The translations under genes were made by a program, and so were the position numbers. From assembly GCA_030538115.1 (NCBI GenBank), contig JAUNUP010000008.1:129731-193730 (forward strand): 64,000 nt of DNA. The letters run 5' to 3'. Positions 38,949-48,491 of this stretch are shown one piece after another. This stretch comes from Dermatophilus congolensis (GTDB lineage: Bacteria; Actinomycetota; Actinomycetes; Actinomycetales; Dermatophilaceae). Each line of letters begins with the position of its first letter. Within the stretch, counting starts at the first letter, position 1. The notes below the pieces were generated by a model. That model was not told the origin of the DNA and made no database searches. It saw only the letters and a program-made list of their open reading frames with translations.

Positions 38949-40133
38949 GTGTCGAAGACCTTCGTACGGCCATTGACCCTCTTCGCGACCGACGGCCTCA
39001 TCAACGAGGACGACCGCGACATCCGCGACACCGTGCGCCGATTCGTGGACGACCGCGTCCGCCCGCACATCGGCGACTGGTACGAGAACGGGTCGATGCC
39101 CGTGCGTGAACTCGCCCCCGAGCTCGGCAACCTCGGCGTGCTCGGCATGCACCTCGACGGCTACGGCTGCGCCGGCACCTCCGCTACGGCGTATGGCCTG
39201 GCCTGCATGGAGCTGGAGGCCGGCGACTCCGGGCTGCGCTCGCTCGTCTCCGTGCAGGGGTCGCTCGCGATGTTCGCCATCCACCGGTGGGGCAGCGAAG
39301 AGCAGAAGCAGGAGTGGCTACCGCGTATGGCGGCCGGTGAAGCCATCGGGTGCTTCGGGCTCACCGAGCCCGACTTCGGCTCCAATCCGGCGGGCATGCG
39401 CACGTTCGCCCGCCGCGACGGAGACGACTGGGTGCTCAGCGGCAACAAGATGTGGATCACGAACGGTTCGGTCTCCGACGTCGCCGTCGTCTGGGCACAG
39501 ACCGGTGAGACGAGTAAGGACATCCGCGGGTTCGTCGTGCCGTGTGACTCCCAGGGCTTCTCCGCGCCGGAGATCACGAAGAAGATGTCGCTGCGGGCCT
39601 CCGTCACCTCCGAGCTCGTGCTCGACAACGTGCGCCTGCCCGCCTCCGCGATGCTGCCCGAGGCCGCGGGCCTGTCGGGGCCGCTGTCGTGCCTCAACGA
39701 GGCCCGGTACGGCATCGTCTTCGGCTCGCTCGGTGCGGCGCGCGACTGCCTGGAGGTCGCGACGACGTACGCGCAGGAGCGGGAGATCTTCGACAAGCCG
39801 CTGGCCGCCTACCAGGCGACCCAGATCAAGCTCGCCGACATGGCCCTCGAGCTCGGCAAGGGCATGCTCCTGGCCCTGCACCTCGGGCGGCTCAAGGACG
39901 AGCACGCGATCAAGCCCGAGCAAGTGAGCCTCGGCAAGCTCAACAACGTTCGCGAGAGCCTGCAGATCGCCCGCGAGTGCCGCACGATCCTCGGCGCGGC
40001 CGGCATCACGCTGGAGTACCCGCTCATGCGGCACGCGAACAACCTCGAGTCGGTGCTCACGTACGAGGGCACCTCCGAGGTGCACCAGCTCATCATCGGC
40101 CAGGCGCTCACCGGCGCCTCCGCCTTCCGCTGA
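38949..40133 (+). CDS. Acyl-CoA dehydrogenase, glutaryl-CoA dehydrogenase-like
   Basis: A 394-residue flavoprotein. The N-terminal domain, IGCFGLTEPDFGSNPAGM (flavin/substrate region), WITNGSVSDVAVVW and the C-terminal EYPLMRHANNLESV plus TYEGTSEVHQLIIG with the catalytic Glu are all present. The order and wording of the C-terminal part resemble glutaryl-CoA dehydrogenases most, but the specificity is not certain. It starts with GTG at 38949, after GGAGAAG. The MDR reductase gene follows after 32 bases. Confidence 0.85.
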   Translation: MSKTFVRPLTLFATDGLINEDDRDIRDTVRRFVDDRVRPHIGDWYENGSMPVRELAPELGNLGVLGMHLDGYGCAGTSATAYGLACMELEAGDSGLRSLVSVQGSLAMFAIHRWGSEEQKQEWLPRMAAGEAIGCFGLTEPDFGSNPAGMRTFARRDGDDWVLSGNKMWITNGSVSDVAVVWAQTGETSKDIRGFVVPCDSQGFSAPEITKKMSLRASVTSELVLDNVRLPASAMLPEAAGLSGPLSCLNEARYGIVFGSLGAARDCLEVATTYAQEREIFDKPLAAYQATQIKLADMALELGKGMLLALHLGRLKDEHAIKPEQVSLGKLNNVRESLQIARECRTILGAAGITLEYPLMRHANNLESVLTYEGTSEVHQLIIGQALTGASAFR

Positions 40134-40165
40134 TCCACCCGCCGATCCACGAGACAGGGCCGACC

Positions 40166-41209
40166 ATGACGACGTCCTCTCCGCCCCAAGCTGCTGCATC
40201 GGGCGCGCCCGAGCCGGGGCAGCTGTGCCGGGTCTACCGTGCGGTCGCCGACGGCGACGGCACCCGCGCCGAGTTCGCCGACGTACCCGTCGGTGAACTC
40301 GGCGGGGGAGAGGTGCTCATCCGCGCGCACACGTCGAGCGTCAACTACAAGGACGCGCTTGCGGGCACGGGCACCGGCAAGATCGTCAAGCGCCTGCCGA
40401 TCGTGCTAGGCATCGACGTGGCGGGGGTCGTGGTCGACTCCGCTGACCCGCGTCACGCCGTCGGCGACCGGGTGCTCGTCACGGGCTTCGGGCTGTCGGA
40501 GGACCACGACGGCGGATACGCGGAGTACGTTCGCGTGCCCGCAGACTGGGCCGTGCCCGTGCCGGAGGCGCTCGATTTCGTCGACGTGATGGCGCTGGGG
40601 ACGGCGGGTCTCACCTCTGCTCTCGCGATCGCACGCCTCGAGCACAACGGGCTGCGGCCGGGGCAGGGCCCGGTCGCGGTGACTGGGGCGAGCGGCGGCA
40701 CGGGAACCCTCGCCGTCTCGATGCTCGCCACGCTCGGGTACGAGGTCACCGCGTTCACCGGCAAGGAGTCGGCGCACGACCTGCTCCGACGTCTTGGCGC
40801 CACGGAGGTGCTCGACCGCCCGGACATCAGCGCGCGCCGGCCGCTTGAGAGCGCACGCTGGGCCGGCGCCGTCGACTGCGTCGGTGGCCCCGTGCTCGCC
40901 TGGCTCACCCGGACGACAAGTCGCGGGGGCAGCATCGCGACGTTCGGCAACACGGCCGGAGTCGAACTCGACACGACGGTCCTGCCGTTCATCCTCCGAG
41001 GCATCAACCTGCTCGGCGTCAACACGGGCTACTTCGAGCCGGAACTGCGCCTGCGCCTCTGGGAGCGCCTCGGCTCCGACGTGCGCCCGGCGGGCCTCGC
41101 CGAACTCACGAGGGTCGTCCCCTTCAAGGCTCTCCCCGACGAATTCGGCGCCTTCCTCGACTCCCAGGTCACGGGCCGGATCGTCGTAGACCTTTGTGCA
41201 GCCGAGTAG
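40166..41209 (+). CDS. MDR family oxidoreductase, AcuI/YhdH type
   Basis: A 347-residue zinc-free medium-chain reductase. TSSVNYKDALAGTGTGKIV (about residues 56-74) is typical of the AcuI/YhdH group, followed by LGIDVAGVVVDS, the NADPH-binding loop VTGASGGTGTLAV and a C-terminal GRIVVDL. AcuI enzymes reduce acrylyl-CoA to propionyl-CoA. With the two acyl-CoA dehydrogenase genes upstream this suggests handling of a short unsaturated acyl-CoA. The first 25 residues form a flexible extension. It starts with ATG at 40166. Confidence 0.87.
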   Translation: MTTSSPPQAAASGAPEPGQLCRVYRAVADGDGTRAEFADVPVGELGGGEVLIRAHTSSVNYKDALAGTGTGKIVKRLPIVLGIDVAGVVVDSADPRHAVGDRVLVTGFGLSEDHDGGYAEYVRVPADWAVPVPEALDFVDVMALGTAGLTSALAIARLEHNGLRPGQGPVAVTGASGGTGTLAVSMLATLGYEVTAFTGKESAHDLLRRLGATEVLDRPDISARRPLESARWAGAVDCVGGPVLAWLTRTTSRGGSIATFGNTAGVELDTTVLPFILRGINLLGVNTGYFEPELRLRLWERLGSDVRPAGLAELTRVVPFKALPDEFGAFLDSQVTGRIVVDLCAAE

Positions 41210-41275
41210 CGTCCGCGGACGCCTCGCATGGAGACCTGACAGAGTCCGCCGACACCGCAGCATCGTGCATCATGT

Positions 41276-41295
41276 GTGAATCGCTTATGATTCAC
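41276..41295 (+). promoter_or_regulatory. vapBC operator and likely leaderless promoter
   Basis: GTGAATC-GCTTAT-GATTCAC is a perfect 7-bp inverted repeat. It contains TATGAT (41286-41291), a good -10 box only six bases before the vapB ATG, so the mRNA probably begins at or near the start codon. The repeat is the expected site for VapBC autorepression. Confidence 0.75.
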
Positions 41296-41297
41296 GC

Positions 41298-41528
41298 ATG
41301 AGAACTACGATCGACCTGCCTCCCGCCGTACATCGGCGCGCGAAGGAACTGGCGGAACAGAGGGGGCAGTCGCTCTCGGCTGTTGTCGTCGATCTCGCCA
41401 CGCGCGGGCTGGCTCAACTGGGCGAACCGGTGAAGCTGCAGATTGACTCACGCACAGGCCTGCCCGTGCTGTCGATAGGCAAGCCGGTCACATCCGACCA
41501 GGTGGCCGACCTCTTGGATGACGAGTGA
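41298..41528 (+). CDS. vapB: VapB-type antitoxin (ribbon-helix-helix)
   Basis: A 76-residue antitoxin. MRTTIDLPPAVHRRAKELAEQ followed by SLSAVVVDLATRGL is a ribbon-helix-helix DNA-binding domain; the acidic C-terminus (SDQVADLLDDE) should wrap around the toxin and block it. The stop overlaps the toxin start by four bases (GTGA). There is no ribosome binding site upstream, consistent with leaderless translation from the TATGAT promoter. It should repress its own operon through the inverted repeat at 41276-41295. Confidence 0.9.
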   Translation: MRTTIDLPPAVHRRAKELAEQRGQSLSAVVVDLATRGLAQLGEPVKLQIDSRTGLPVLSIGKPVTSDQVADLLDDE

Positions 41529-41917
41529 CGACGTACCTGCTCGATGCGAATGCCTTGATCGCCTTGCTGGTGCAAGATCACGAGCACCACACGCGGGTCG
41601 TCGAGTGGTTTCAGGGTGTCGAGACCTTCGCAGTTTGCCCTGTTGTGGAGGGAGCGTTCGTGCGTTTTCTCCTCCGCTTGGGGGAGAGCGCCGAGACGGC
41701 GCAGTCCATGGTCCAGGCGCTCAAGGAGCACGAGCGATGCTCCTTCTGGCCTGACATGATCTCGTACGCGGATTGCGATATGACTGGCGTACGCGGCCAC
41801 CGCCAGGTGACGGATGTCTATCTGGCCGAACTCGCAAGGGCGCACGGTGACCTGGTGGCGACTTTCGACAAAGCGCTCAGTGAGCTGCGCCCGCGCTCGA
41901 CGTTCCTCATCCCCTGA
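41525..41917 (+). CDS. vapC: VapC-type toxin, PIN-domain ribonuclease
   Basis: A 130-residue PIN-domain protein. The acidic metal-binding residues are visible: Asp7 (LLDANALIALL), Glu42 (VVEGAFVRFL), Asp97 (VTDVYLAEL) and Asp115 (VATFDKAL). VapC toxins cut specific RNAs, often tRNAs. It starts with GTG at 41525, overlapping vapB. The pair looks intact. A family B hairpin repeat follows directly and the convergent pntB gene ends beyond it. Confidence 0.92.
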   Translation: MTTYLLDANALIALLVQDHEHHTRVVEWFQGVETFAVCPVVEGAFVRFLLRLGESAETAQSMVQALKEHERCSFWPDMISYADCDMTGVRGHRQVTDVYLAELARAHGDLVATFDKALSELRPRSTFLIP

Positions 41918-41944
41918 TCTGTCCCTAATTCGCCCCGCAGCGAG

Positions 41945-42028
41945 ACTCAGCAGAGGTAAAGCGACGCGAACATAGTTTCTAAACTGTGGCTTGTCGCTTA
42001 AGTTCTGCCAGCAGAGGTTATGGAAACC
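41945..42028. repeat. AT-richer hairpin repeat (family B), copy 2
   Basis: This matches 37507-37590 over about 83 bp, including TAGTTTCTAAACTGTG and TCGCTTAAGTTCTGC exactly. AAGCGAC (41959-41965) pairs with GTCGCTT (41993-41999), and GCAGA with TCTGC outside it. Like copy 1 it lies between two convergent genes (vapC and pntB). Confidence 0.85.
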
Positions 42029-42044
42029 GCCGCCCGCCCGGGGC

Positions 42045-43457
42045 TTACGCCAGAGCTCGGAGGATGTCGTCTACGCGGTCTTTGGCGTCGCCGAAGAGCA
42101 TGCTCGTGTTCTCTTTGAAGAACAGCGGGTTCTGCACGCCTGCGTAGCCGGTGTTCATCGAGCGCTTGAAGACGATGACGTCTTTCGCCTCCCACACGTG
42201 CAGCACCGGCATGCCGGCGATCGGGGAATGCGGGTCGTCCATCGCCGACGGGTTGACCGTGTCGTTCGCGCCGATGACCAGCACCACGTCGGTGTCGTCG
42301 AAGTCGTCGTTGATCTCGTCCATCTCGAGCACGATGTCGTACGGCACCTTCGCCTCGGCGAGCAGCACGTTCATATGGCCCGGCAGACGACCCGCGACGG
42401 GGTGCACGCCGAACCGCACGTTGACGCCCGCCGCGCGCAGCTTGCTGGTGATCTCGGCCACCGGGTACTGCGCCTGCGCCACCGCCATGCCGTAGCCGGG
42501 GGTGATGATGACCGACTTGGCGTCCTTGAGCAGGTCGGCCGTCGCCTCCGCGGTGATCTCGCGGTGCTCGCCGTAGTCTTTCGCCTCGCCCGTGATCGCG
42601 CCGTCGGAGCCGAAGCCACCCGCGATGACCGAGATGAACGAGCGGTTCATGGCCTTGCACATGATGTACGAGAGGTACGCACCGGAGGAGCCGACCAGCG
42701 CACCCGTGATGATCAGCAGGTCGTTGCTGAGCATGAAGCCCGAGGCCGCTGCGGCCCAGCCGGAGTACGAGTTGAGCATCGACACGACGACCGGCATGTC
42801 GCCGCCGCCGATGGAGGCGACCAGGTGCCAACCCAACGCCAACGACAGGATCGTCAGCAGCACCAGCGGGATCACGTTGCCGCCCGGCGTGAACCACGCG
42901 ATGAGGGCGATGATCACGACGAGGGCGCCGAGGTTGATCCAGTTGTGCGCCGGCAGCATGAGCGGCGCAGACTTCATCTTCGCCGCGAGCTTGAGGTAGG
43001 CCACGATCGAGCCGGTGAACGTCACGGCACCGATGAACACACCGACTCCGACCTCACCGTTGTGGATGAGGGCCAGGCTGCGGGCCTCGCCGGAGGTGGG
43101 CATCACCTGTCCGACCGTCTCGAGCCAGGAGTTGTAGCCGACCAACACGGCCGCGAGGCCGACGAAGCTGTGCAACAGCGCGATGAGCTGCGGCATCTCG
43201 GTCATCTCGACCTTGAGGGCCATGACGATGCCCACTCCCGCGCCGATGAGCACGGCCACGGCGAGAAGGACCATCGAAATCCACGGCGCGTCGACCGTGG
43301 TGGCTGCCGCGATCGTCGCGACGAGGGCGATCGCCATACCGGCGATGCCGTAACCGTTGCCGGCCTTCGCCGACTCGTGCTTGCTCAGCCCCGCCAGTGC
43401 GAGGATGAACAGCAGCGCAGCGACGATGTACGCGGCCTGGGTCATGGTGTCGGACAC
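42045..43457 (-). CDS. pntB: NAD(P) transhydrogenase subunit beta
   Basis: A 470-residue subunit of the proton-translocating transhydrogenase, which transfers hydride between NADH and NADP at the expense of the proton gradient. The N-terminal half has about eight membrane helices; the C-terminal half is the NADPH-binding domain III with [43 protein letters not shown] and [13 protein letters not shown]. The stop is close to the family B repeat. The alpha subunit gene lies seven bases upstream on the same strand. Confidence 0.96.
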   Translation of the reverse strand: MSDTMTQAAYIVAALLFILALAGLSKHESAKAGNGYGIAGMAIALVATIAAATTVDAPWISMVLLAVAVLIGAGVGIVMALKVEMTEMPQLIALLHSFVGLAAVLVGYNSWLETVGQVMPTSGEARSLALIHNGEVGVGVFIGAVTFTGSIVAYLKLAAKMKSAPLMLPAHNWINLGALVVIIALIAWFTPGGNVIPLVLLTILSLALGWHLVASIGGGDMPVVVSMLNSYSGWAAAASGFMLSNDLLIITGALVGSSGAYLSYIMCKAMNRSFISVIAGGFGSDGAITGEAKDYGEHREITAEATADLLKDAKSVIITPGYGMAVAQAQYPVAEITSKLRAAGVNVRFGVHPVAGRLPGHMNVLLAEAKVPYDIVLEMDEINDDFDDTDVVLVIGANDTVNPSAMDDPHSPIAGMPVLHVWEAKDVIVFKRSMNTGYAGVQNPLFFKENTSMLFGDAKDRVDDILRALA

Positions 43458-43464
43458 GGCAAGA

Positions 43465-45018
43465 TCAGCCTCTCGTGAACATCGCCAGCATGCGCTGGGT
43501 GACGGTGAAACCGCCGAAGACGTTGATGCTGGCCACCAGCACGGCGAAGAACGCCAACGCGACGACCGCCGGGGTGTCGGTGGTTATCTGCAGCAGTGCG
43601 CCGACGACGATGATGCCGGAGATCGCGTTGGTCACCGACATGAGCGGCGTGTGCAGTGCGTGATGCACGTTGCCGATCACGTAGAAGCCGATCACCACGG
43701 CGAGCGCGAACACCATGAAGTGGCTCAGCAGTGCGGCGGGCATGACGGCAGCCAGAGACAAGAACAGGGCGGCTGCGACTCCGATGGCGATGTACTTGCG
43801 CATCGGGGAGGCGGGCCGCTTGGGGGCGACTTCGGCGGCGGGGGCGGCTGCGACGGCCGCGCCGCCGGCGGCCGGAGCCGTGGGTGCCGCCGAGACCTGC
43901 ACCGGCGGTGGCGGCCACATGAGCGTGCCGTCTTTCACGACGGTCATGCCGCGAACGACCACGTCGTCCATGTCGAGGGTGAGCTGCCCGTTCTTCTCGG
44001 GCGTGAGCAGCTTGAACAGGTTGACGACGTTGGTGCCGTAGAGCTGCGAGGCCTGCGTGGGCAGTCGGCCTGCGAGGTCGGTGTAGCCGATGATCGTGAC
44101 GCCGCCGGAGGTGACGACCTTCTCGCCCGGCACGGTGCCTTCGACGTTGCCACCGTTCTGGGCGGCCATGTCGACGATGACGGAGCCGGGCTTCATCGTG
44201 TCGACCATCTCGGCCGTGATCAGGCGCGGAGCCGGACGGCCGGGGATGAGAGCCGTGGTGACGATGATGTCGACTTCTTTGGCCTGCTGGGCGTACATCT
44301 GCGCCGCGGCCTCTTCGTAGGCGGCCGTGGTCTCTTTGGCGTATCCGTCGGAGGAGACCTCCTCTTCTCCTGTGGAGACGGCGACGAAGTCGGCGCCCAT
44401 CGACTCGACCTGCTCGGCGACCTCCGGCCGGGTGTCGGTGGCGCGCACGATGGCACCGAGGCTGCCCGCCGCTCCGATGGCGGCGAGGCCGGCGACACCG
44501 GCGCCGACGACGAAGACCGTGGCCGGGGGTACCTTGCCCGCGGCGGTGACCTGGCCGGTGAAGAACCGGCCGAACTCGTGGGCCGCCTCGATGACGGCGC
44601 GGTAGCCGGCGATGTTGGCCATCGAGCTGAGCACGTCCATCGACTGCGCGCGCGAGATGCGGGGAACCGCGTCCATCGCGAGCGCCGTGATGTTGCGGGC
44701 GGCGAGTGCGTCGACCATGTCGGGGTCGAGGCGGGGGTTGAGCAGGCCGATGAGGGTGGCCCCGTCACGGAGCCGCTCGAGCTCTTCGTCGCTGGGCGGG
44801 TTGATCTTGATCACGGCGTCGGCTGCCCATACCCGCTCGAGGTCGCCGATGAGGGCGCCGGCCTCGACGAAGGCGTCGTCCATGAGGTCGGCGCGCTCGC
44901 CGGCTCCGGCCTCGACGATGACGTCGTGGCCGAGCGCGATGAGGGACTTCACCGTGGTGGGCGTCGCCGCTACGCGGGTCTCGCCAGGCACCGTCTCCTG
45001 GGGAACTCCGATGAGCAC
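43465..45018 (-). CDS. pntA: NAD(P) transhydrogenase subunit alpha
   Basis: A 517-residue alpha subunit with the NAD-binding domain I ([20 protein letters not shown] at the start, [22 protein letters not shown] near the middle, [20 protein letters not shown]) and a C-terminal domain with about four membrane helices, joined by an Ala/Pro-rich linker. I start at the GTG at 45018, seven bases after AAGGAG; readings further upstream lack homology. It forms an operon with pntB, and is divergent from bioY. Confidence 0.94.
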   Translation of the reverse strand: MLIGVPQETVPGETRVAATPTTVKSLIALGHDVIVEAGAGERADLMDDAFVEAGALIGDLERVWAADAVIKINPPSDEELERLRDGATLIGLLNPRLDPDMVDALAARNITALAMDAVPRISRAQSMDVLSSMANIAGYRAVIEAAHEFGRFFTGQVTAAGKVPPATVFVVGAGVAGLAAIGAAGSLGAIVRATDTRPEVAEQVESMGADFVAVSTGEEEVSSDGYAKETTAAYEEAAAQMYAQQAKEVDIIVTTALIPGRPAPRLITAEMVDTMKPGSVIVDMAAQNGGNVEGTVPGEKVVTSGGVTIIGYTDLAGRLPTQASQLYGTNVVNLFKLLTPEKNGQLTLDMDDVVVRGMTVVKDGTLMWPPPPVQVSAAPTAPAAGGAAVAAAPAAEVAPKRPASPMRKYIAIGVAAALFLSLAAVMPAALLSHFMVFALAVVIGFYVIGNVHHALHTPLMSVTNAISGIIVVGALLQITTDTPAVVALAFFAVLVASINVFGGFTVTQRMLAMFTRG

Positions 45019-45158
45019 GGCTTCTCCTTCGCGTCGGCGGTCGTCGTTCGGGTGCGGCGAACCGTGGCGCCGAGCGCCGCGGCCCTGGTGGGCGGCGGGA
45101 GTCCGGCAATCCGGTTTGCTCTCGAGCAGGCGTTGCTCGCGAGGGGCGGTACAGTCGG

Positions 45159-45171
45159 TGAACACCGTTCA
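45159..45171. promoter_or_regulatory. Likely BioQ operator upstream of bioY
   Basis: TGAAC-ACC-GTTCA is a perfect palindrome of the form bound by BioQ, the TetR-type repressor of biotin genes in corynebacteria and mycobacteria (TGAAC, three bases, GTTAC-like). It lies just after a possible -10 box TACAGT (45150-45155), 70 bases before bioY. The remaining gap 45019-45158 shows nothing else. Confidence 0.7.
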
Positions 45172-45240
45172 GTTTTGCGTCTCGCGAAAGCCTGCTGACC
45201 CGCCGACTTTAGCCCGAAACGCCGTGTGAATAGGACAGCC

Positions 45241-45915
45241 ATGCCCAGCCGAGCTCGAAGTGTGCACAACGACACGCCCTCCTCCGCCGCGTCGGACCAG
45301 GACGTTTCTCGCAACCCCCAGAACCGTGCGCCCCGCCGCCGGATGGGGGCCCGTGATCTTGCTCTCGTCGCCTCCTTCGCCGCGCTCATCGTTGTGCTCG
45401 GCATCCCTGGAGCCATCGACCCGGTCGGCTCGGGCGTTCCGATCACACTGCAGTCGCTCGGCGTGATGCTCGCCGGCTCGTTGCTCGGTGCCCGTCGTGG
45501 CGCTGCGGCCGTGGCCGTGGTCGTGGTGCTGTGCGCCGTGGGGCTGCCGGTATTGGCCGGAGGTCGCGGCGGGCTCGGCGTCTTCGCGAGCCCGACCGTC
45601 GGTTTTCTCTTCGGCTACATCGCCGGTGCGGCCGTGATCGGCTGGATCGTGGCGCGCCGCAGCCCGATCGCCTCCAAGGCGGTGTGGGTCACATCGCTCG
45701 GCATTCTCGTCGGGGGCATCGGCGTGATCCACGCCCTGGGCATCCCCGGCATGATGTGGCGCGCCAAACTCTCACTGGCACAGGCGTTCGCGGCCGATGT
45801 CGTGTTCATGCCCGGTGACCTGGTGAAGGCCGTCGTCGCCATCGTCGTCACGCTCGCCGTGCACCGCGCTTTTCCCGAGCTGCTCCCGGCCCGCGGAGGC
45901 CGTCGCGCGTCGTGA
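45241..45915 (+). CDS. bioY: Biotin transporter substrate-binding subunit BioY
   Basis: A 224-residue membrane protein with six hydrophobic segments after a basic N-terminus (~40 residues). VPITLQSLGVMLAGSLLGARRG (about residues 66-87) is the BioY signature, and VFASPTVGFLFGYIAGA and FMPGDLVKAVVA are also typical. It is the biotin-binding S component of an ECF transporter; BioM and BioN are encoded at 48596-49878. It starts with ATG at 45241 (a GTG at 45226 is possible). Its stop overlaps the next gene (GTGA). Confidence 0.95.
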   Translation: MPSRARSVHNDTPSSAASDQDVSRNPQNRAPRRRMGARDLALVASFAALIVVLGIPGAIDPVGSGVPITLQSLGVMLAGSLLGARRGAAAVAVVVVLCAVGLPVLAGGRGGLGVFASPTVGFLFGYIAGAAVIGWIVARRSPIASKAVWVTSLGILVGGIGVIHALGIPGMMWRAKLSLAQAFAADVVFMPGDLVKAVVAIVVTLAVHRAFPELLPARGGRRAS

Positions 45916-47090
45916 GCGTCTCGGTCACCGTCATCTGCGAGGCGTCGCCGCAGCGTGCCCTCGAGGTCTGGCGTGAGGGGCTGACGGCCGACGGTGTGCT
46001 GGTGCTCATGGACCCGACCTGGCCCACCGCAATGCGCCGAGAGGCGGGGGAGCTGGTCGACCGGGCGCGCGCGGCCGGTGCGCTGGCTCCGCGTGACCTC
46101 GTGGTCTTCACCTCCGGGTCGTCTGGGCGGCCACGTGCGGTGCATCGGACGCGCGCGTCGTGGGAGTGTTCGGCGGCTCCGTGCTCCGAGATCCTCGGTC
46201 TGCGGAAGGACGATGTCGTCGGCATTCCGGGACCCCTGCGTTCGACGTTGTTCGCGTTCGGTGCCTGGCACGGGCTGTTCTCGGGCTGTGAGGTCGTCGC
46301 GGCGTCGGTCGATGAATTGCCTACGCATCCGAGAGGGCAGGCGGTCTCGGTCGTGCACACGGTGCCCGCGATGCTGCCCGCTCTGTGCGCGCTCCGCGTG
46401 GCCGGGCGGCTGTCGGGTCTTCGTGCCGTCGTCGTCGCGGGTGACGCTCTTTCGGCCGAGCTCGCCTCGTTGACAACGGATCTGGGTCTGCGGGTTGTCG
46501 AATACTACGGAGCCGCCGAACTCTCGTTCGTGGGCATCCGCGACGCCGGTGGGGGCGGACCGATGCTGCCGTTCCCCGGTGTCGAGGTCGAGACACGAGA
46601 CGGCGTGCTGTGGAGCCGCTCCCCCTACCGGATGACTTCGTATCTGGGCCCGGCCGGCCCCATGCGCCTGGATGCCGGGGGATGGGCCACCGTCGGCGAC
46701 CTCGCGGAGACGTGGGGCGGCGGCTTCGTCGTGCGGGGCCGGGGTGACGCCGCTGTCACGACCGGCGGACACACGGTGGTGGTCGAAGAGATCGAGTCGT
46801 TCCTGCGGCGCCTGCCGGGCGTGGCTGACGCGGGCGTGGTCGGCCTGCCACACCCCAGACTCGGCCAGCGGATGGTGGCCGTGGTGCAGCCCGCCTCGGG
46901 CTCCCTGGATGACGCGCAGCTGCGCGCTGCATGCCTCGAACTCCCGGCTCCGGCGCGGCCGCGCGCGTTCATTCAGACCCGCGTACCCCGCGCTGCGACC
47001 GGCAAGATCCAACGCGCACCACTGCGCACCCTGGCGACCGAGATCCTGGCGGCCCGCCGTGACGCGTCGGCGAAAGAGCGGGCGTCATGA
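45912..47090 (+). CDS. Adenylate-forming enzyme (short acyl-CoA ligase type)
   Basis: A 392-residue member of the AMP-binding superfamily, shorter than usual acyl-CoA synthetases. It has the P-loop VVFTSGSSGRPRAVHR (about residues 62-77), YYGAAELSFVG, the VGDL motif and the C-terminal catalytic lysine in PRAATGKIQRAPLR; the N-terminal domain before the P-loop is reduced to about 60 residues, as in o-succinylbenzoate ligase-like enzymes. Its place after bioY and before a thiolase suggests an acyl-CoA linked to biotin or pimelate metabolism, but this is inference. It overlaps both bioY and the small open reading downstream by four bases. Confidence 0.82.
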   Translation: MSVSVTVICEASPQRALEVWREGLTADGVLVLMDPTWPTAMRREAGELVDRARAAGALAPRDLVVFTSGSSGRPRAVHRTRASWECSAAPCSEILGLRKDDVVGIPGPLRSTLFAFGAWHGLFSGCEVVAASVDELPTHPRGQAVSVVHTVPAMLPALCALRVAGRLSGLRAVVVAGDALSAELASLTTDLGLRVVEYYGAAELSFVGIRDAGGGGPMLPFPGVEVETRDGVLWSRSPYRMTSYLGPAGPMRLDAGGWATVGDLAETWGGGFVVRGRGDAAVTTGGHTVVVEEIESFLRRLPGVADAGVVGLPHPRLGQRMVAVVQPASGSLDDAQLRAACLELPAPARPRAFIQTRVPRAATGKIQRAPLRTLATEILAARRDASAKERAS

Positions 47091-47251
47091 CGTTGCGAGC
47101 GTCACTCGGGTTGCCGGCGACGTGGGCTTCGATGACCCATCGTGAGAAGTGGCGGTACGCCATGACGGGGGCCGCGCGGACACAGGTGACGCACCCGGCC
47201 GCGGCCCGATGCGTCGCGTCGGCAGGCTCGAGTGGCAGGAGCCGGGCATGA
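47087..47251 (+). CDS. Possible 54-residue small protein
   Basis: The open reading starts with ATG overlapping the stop of the adenylate-forming enzyme gene (ATGA) and ends with TGA overlapping the ATG of the thiolase gene (ATGA). The product begins MTLRASLGLPATWASMTHRE, is basic, and is not similar to anything I know. The codon third positions are GC-rich as in real genes here. It may be a true small protein, or it may serve to carry ribosomes across the gap to the thiolase start. Confidence 0.4.
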   Translation: MTLRASLGLPATWASMTHREKWRYAMTGAARTQVTHPAAARCVASAGSSGRSRA

Positions 47252-48447
47252 CGCGCCCTCGACCCGCCAGGCCACTCGACCCGTCGACTCCTGTCGTCGT
47301 GGCGGCGCGTCGCACGGCCGTCGCAACCGTGGGCAAGGGATTGGCCCGGTACGACGTCGTCGGACTCGCCGCGCCCGTGCTCGCGGCTCTCGACGATGAT
47401 GTTCGGGCCCTCGGCATCCAGGCCCGCGTGGACGACGTCATCCTCGGCAATTGCCTCGGCCCCGGCGGCAATCCGGCGCGAGTCGCAGCGCTCGCCGCGG
47501 GACTGGGTCTCGACGTTCCGGGCCTCACCGTCGATCGCCAGTGCGGCAGCGGTCAGGAGGCGATTCATCTCGCCTCAGCGCAGGTCACCGTCGGATCCGC
47601 GCTGGTGCTGGCCGGGGGAGTCGAGAGCGCGAGCACCGCACCGTGGCGGATGCGCCGCCCCGCGACGCCGATCGGCATGCCCGAGCTGTACGACCGTGCT
47701 CCGTTCGCTCCCAGCGAGATCGGTGACCCCGACATGGGGGAGGCGGCCGAGAACGTCGCCCGCGTCGCCGGTATCTCGCGGCAACGCCAAGACGAGTACG
47801 CCGCCCGCTCGCACGAGCGCACGCTCGCTTCGCGTGCGGACGGCGTGTTCGACTCCGAGTTCGTGGCGGTCGGTTCTGCGAGCACACCGGGCGCAGACGA
47901 CCGGCCTCGCCGCATCGGGCTCGCAACCCTCTCGCGCCTACCTGCGGCGTTCGTGCCCGACGGCACCGTCACGGCAGGCAACAGTTGCGGGATCAGCGAT
48001 GGTGCGGCCGCGGTGGCGGTCGTCCCGGAGGCCGTGCGCGCGGCTGCGGAAGCCCCGGGCCTGGCCATCAAGGCGTGGGTCCGCGTCGGAGGTGACCCGA
48101 ACCTCCCAGGCATGTGCGCCGCCCCTGCCATCGAAGCGGTGCTGGCCCGCTGCGGGGTGCCGATCCAGGAGGTCGGCGCGATAGAGGTCACCGAGGCGTT
48201 CGCCTCTCAATTGCTCGCCACGACAGATGCGCTCGGCTTGGATCCGCTCGGCGCCGATGCCGATCGCGTCTGCGCTCAGGGCGGCGCCATCGCGCTCGGG
48301 CACCCGTGGGGAGCCTCGGGCGCCCTGCTGGCGGTGAGACTGTTCTCGCGCATGGTCCGCGAGAACGGCCCCCGCTTCGGAGTGGCAGCCTGCGCCATCG
48401 GTGGAGGCCAGGGCGTAGCGATGCTGTGCGAACGGGTGGGCCGGTGA
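47248..48447 (+). CDS. Thiolase (acetyl-CoA acyltransferase family)
   Basis: A 399-residue thiolase. The nucleophile Cys is in TVDRQCGSGQEAIHLASAQV (about residue 95); VTAGNSCGISDGAA, EVTEAFASQ and the second catalytic Cys in GVAACAIGGGQGVAML with GGAIALGHPWGASGA are all present. It either cleaves beta-ketoacyl-CoA or condenses two acyl-CoAs. The genes around it (bioY, ligase, bioMN) suggest a substrate in fatty acid or pimelate-like metabolism. AGGAG precedes the ATG at 47248. The bioM gene follows after 148 bases that contain a family A repeat. Confidence 0.9.
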   Translation: MTRPRPARPLDPSTPVVVAARRTAVATVGKGLARYDVVGLAAPVLAALDDDVRALGIQARVDDVILGNCLGPGGNPARVAALAAGLGLDVPGLTVDRQCGSGQEAIHLASAQVTVGSALVLAGGVESASTAPWRMRRPATPIGMPELYDRAPFAPSEIGDPDMGEAAENVARVAGISRQRQDEYAARSHERTLASRADGVFDSEFVAVGSASTPGADDRPRRIGLATLSRLPAAFVPDGTVTAGNSCGISDGAAAVAVVPEAVRAAAEAPGLAIKAWVRVGGDPNLPGMCAAPAIEAVLARCGVPIQEVGAIEVTEAFASQLLATTDALGLDPLGADADRVCAQGGAIALGHPWGASGALLAVRLFSRMVRENGPRFGVAACAIGGGQGVAMLCERVGR

Positions 48448-48491
48448 ACGGCCCTCGGCTCGGAGGCCAGTGCGGGTTGTCTTGGAGGTGC

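Noticed and set aside
43357..45198. A 613-codon plus-strand open reading opposite pntA
   Set aside because: It mirrors pntA codons and is rich in Asp, Gly, His and Arg; no domain is visible.
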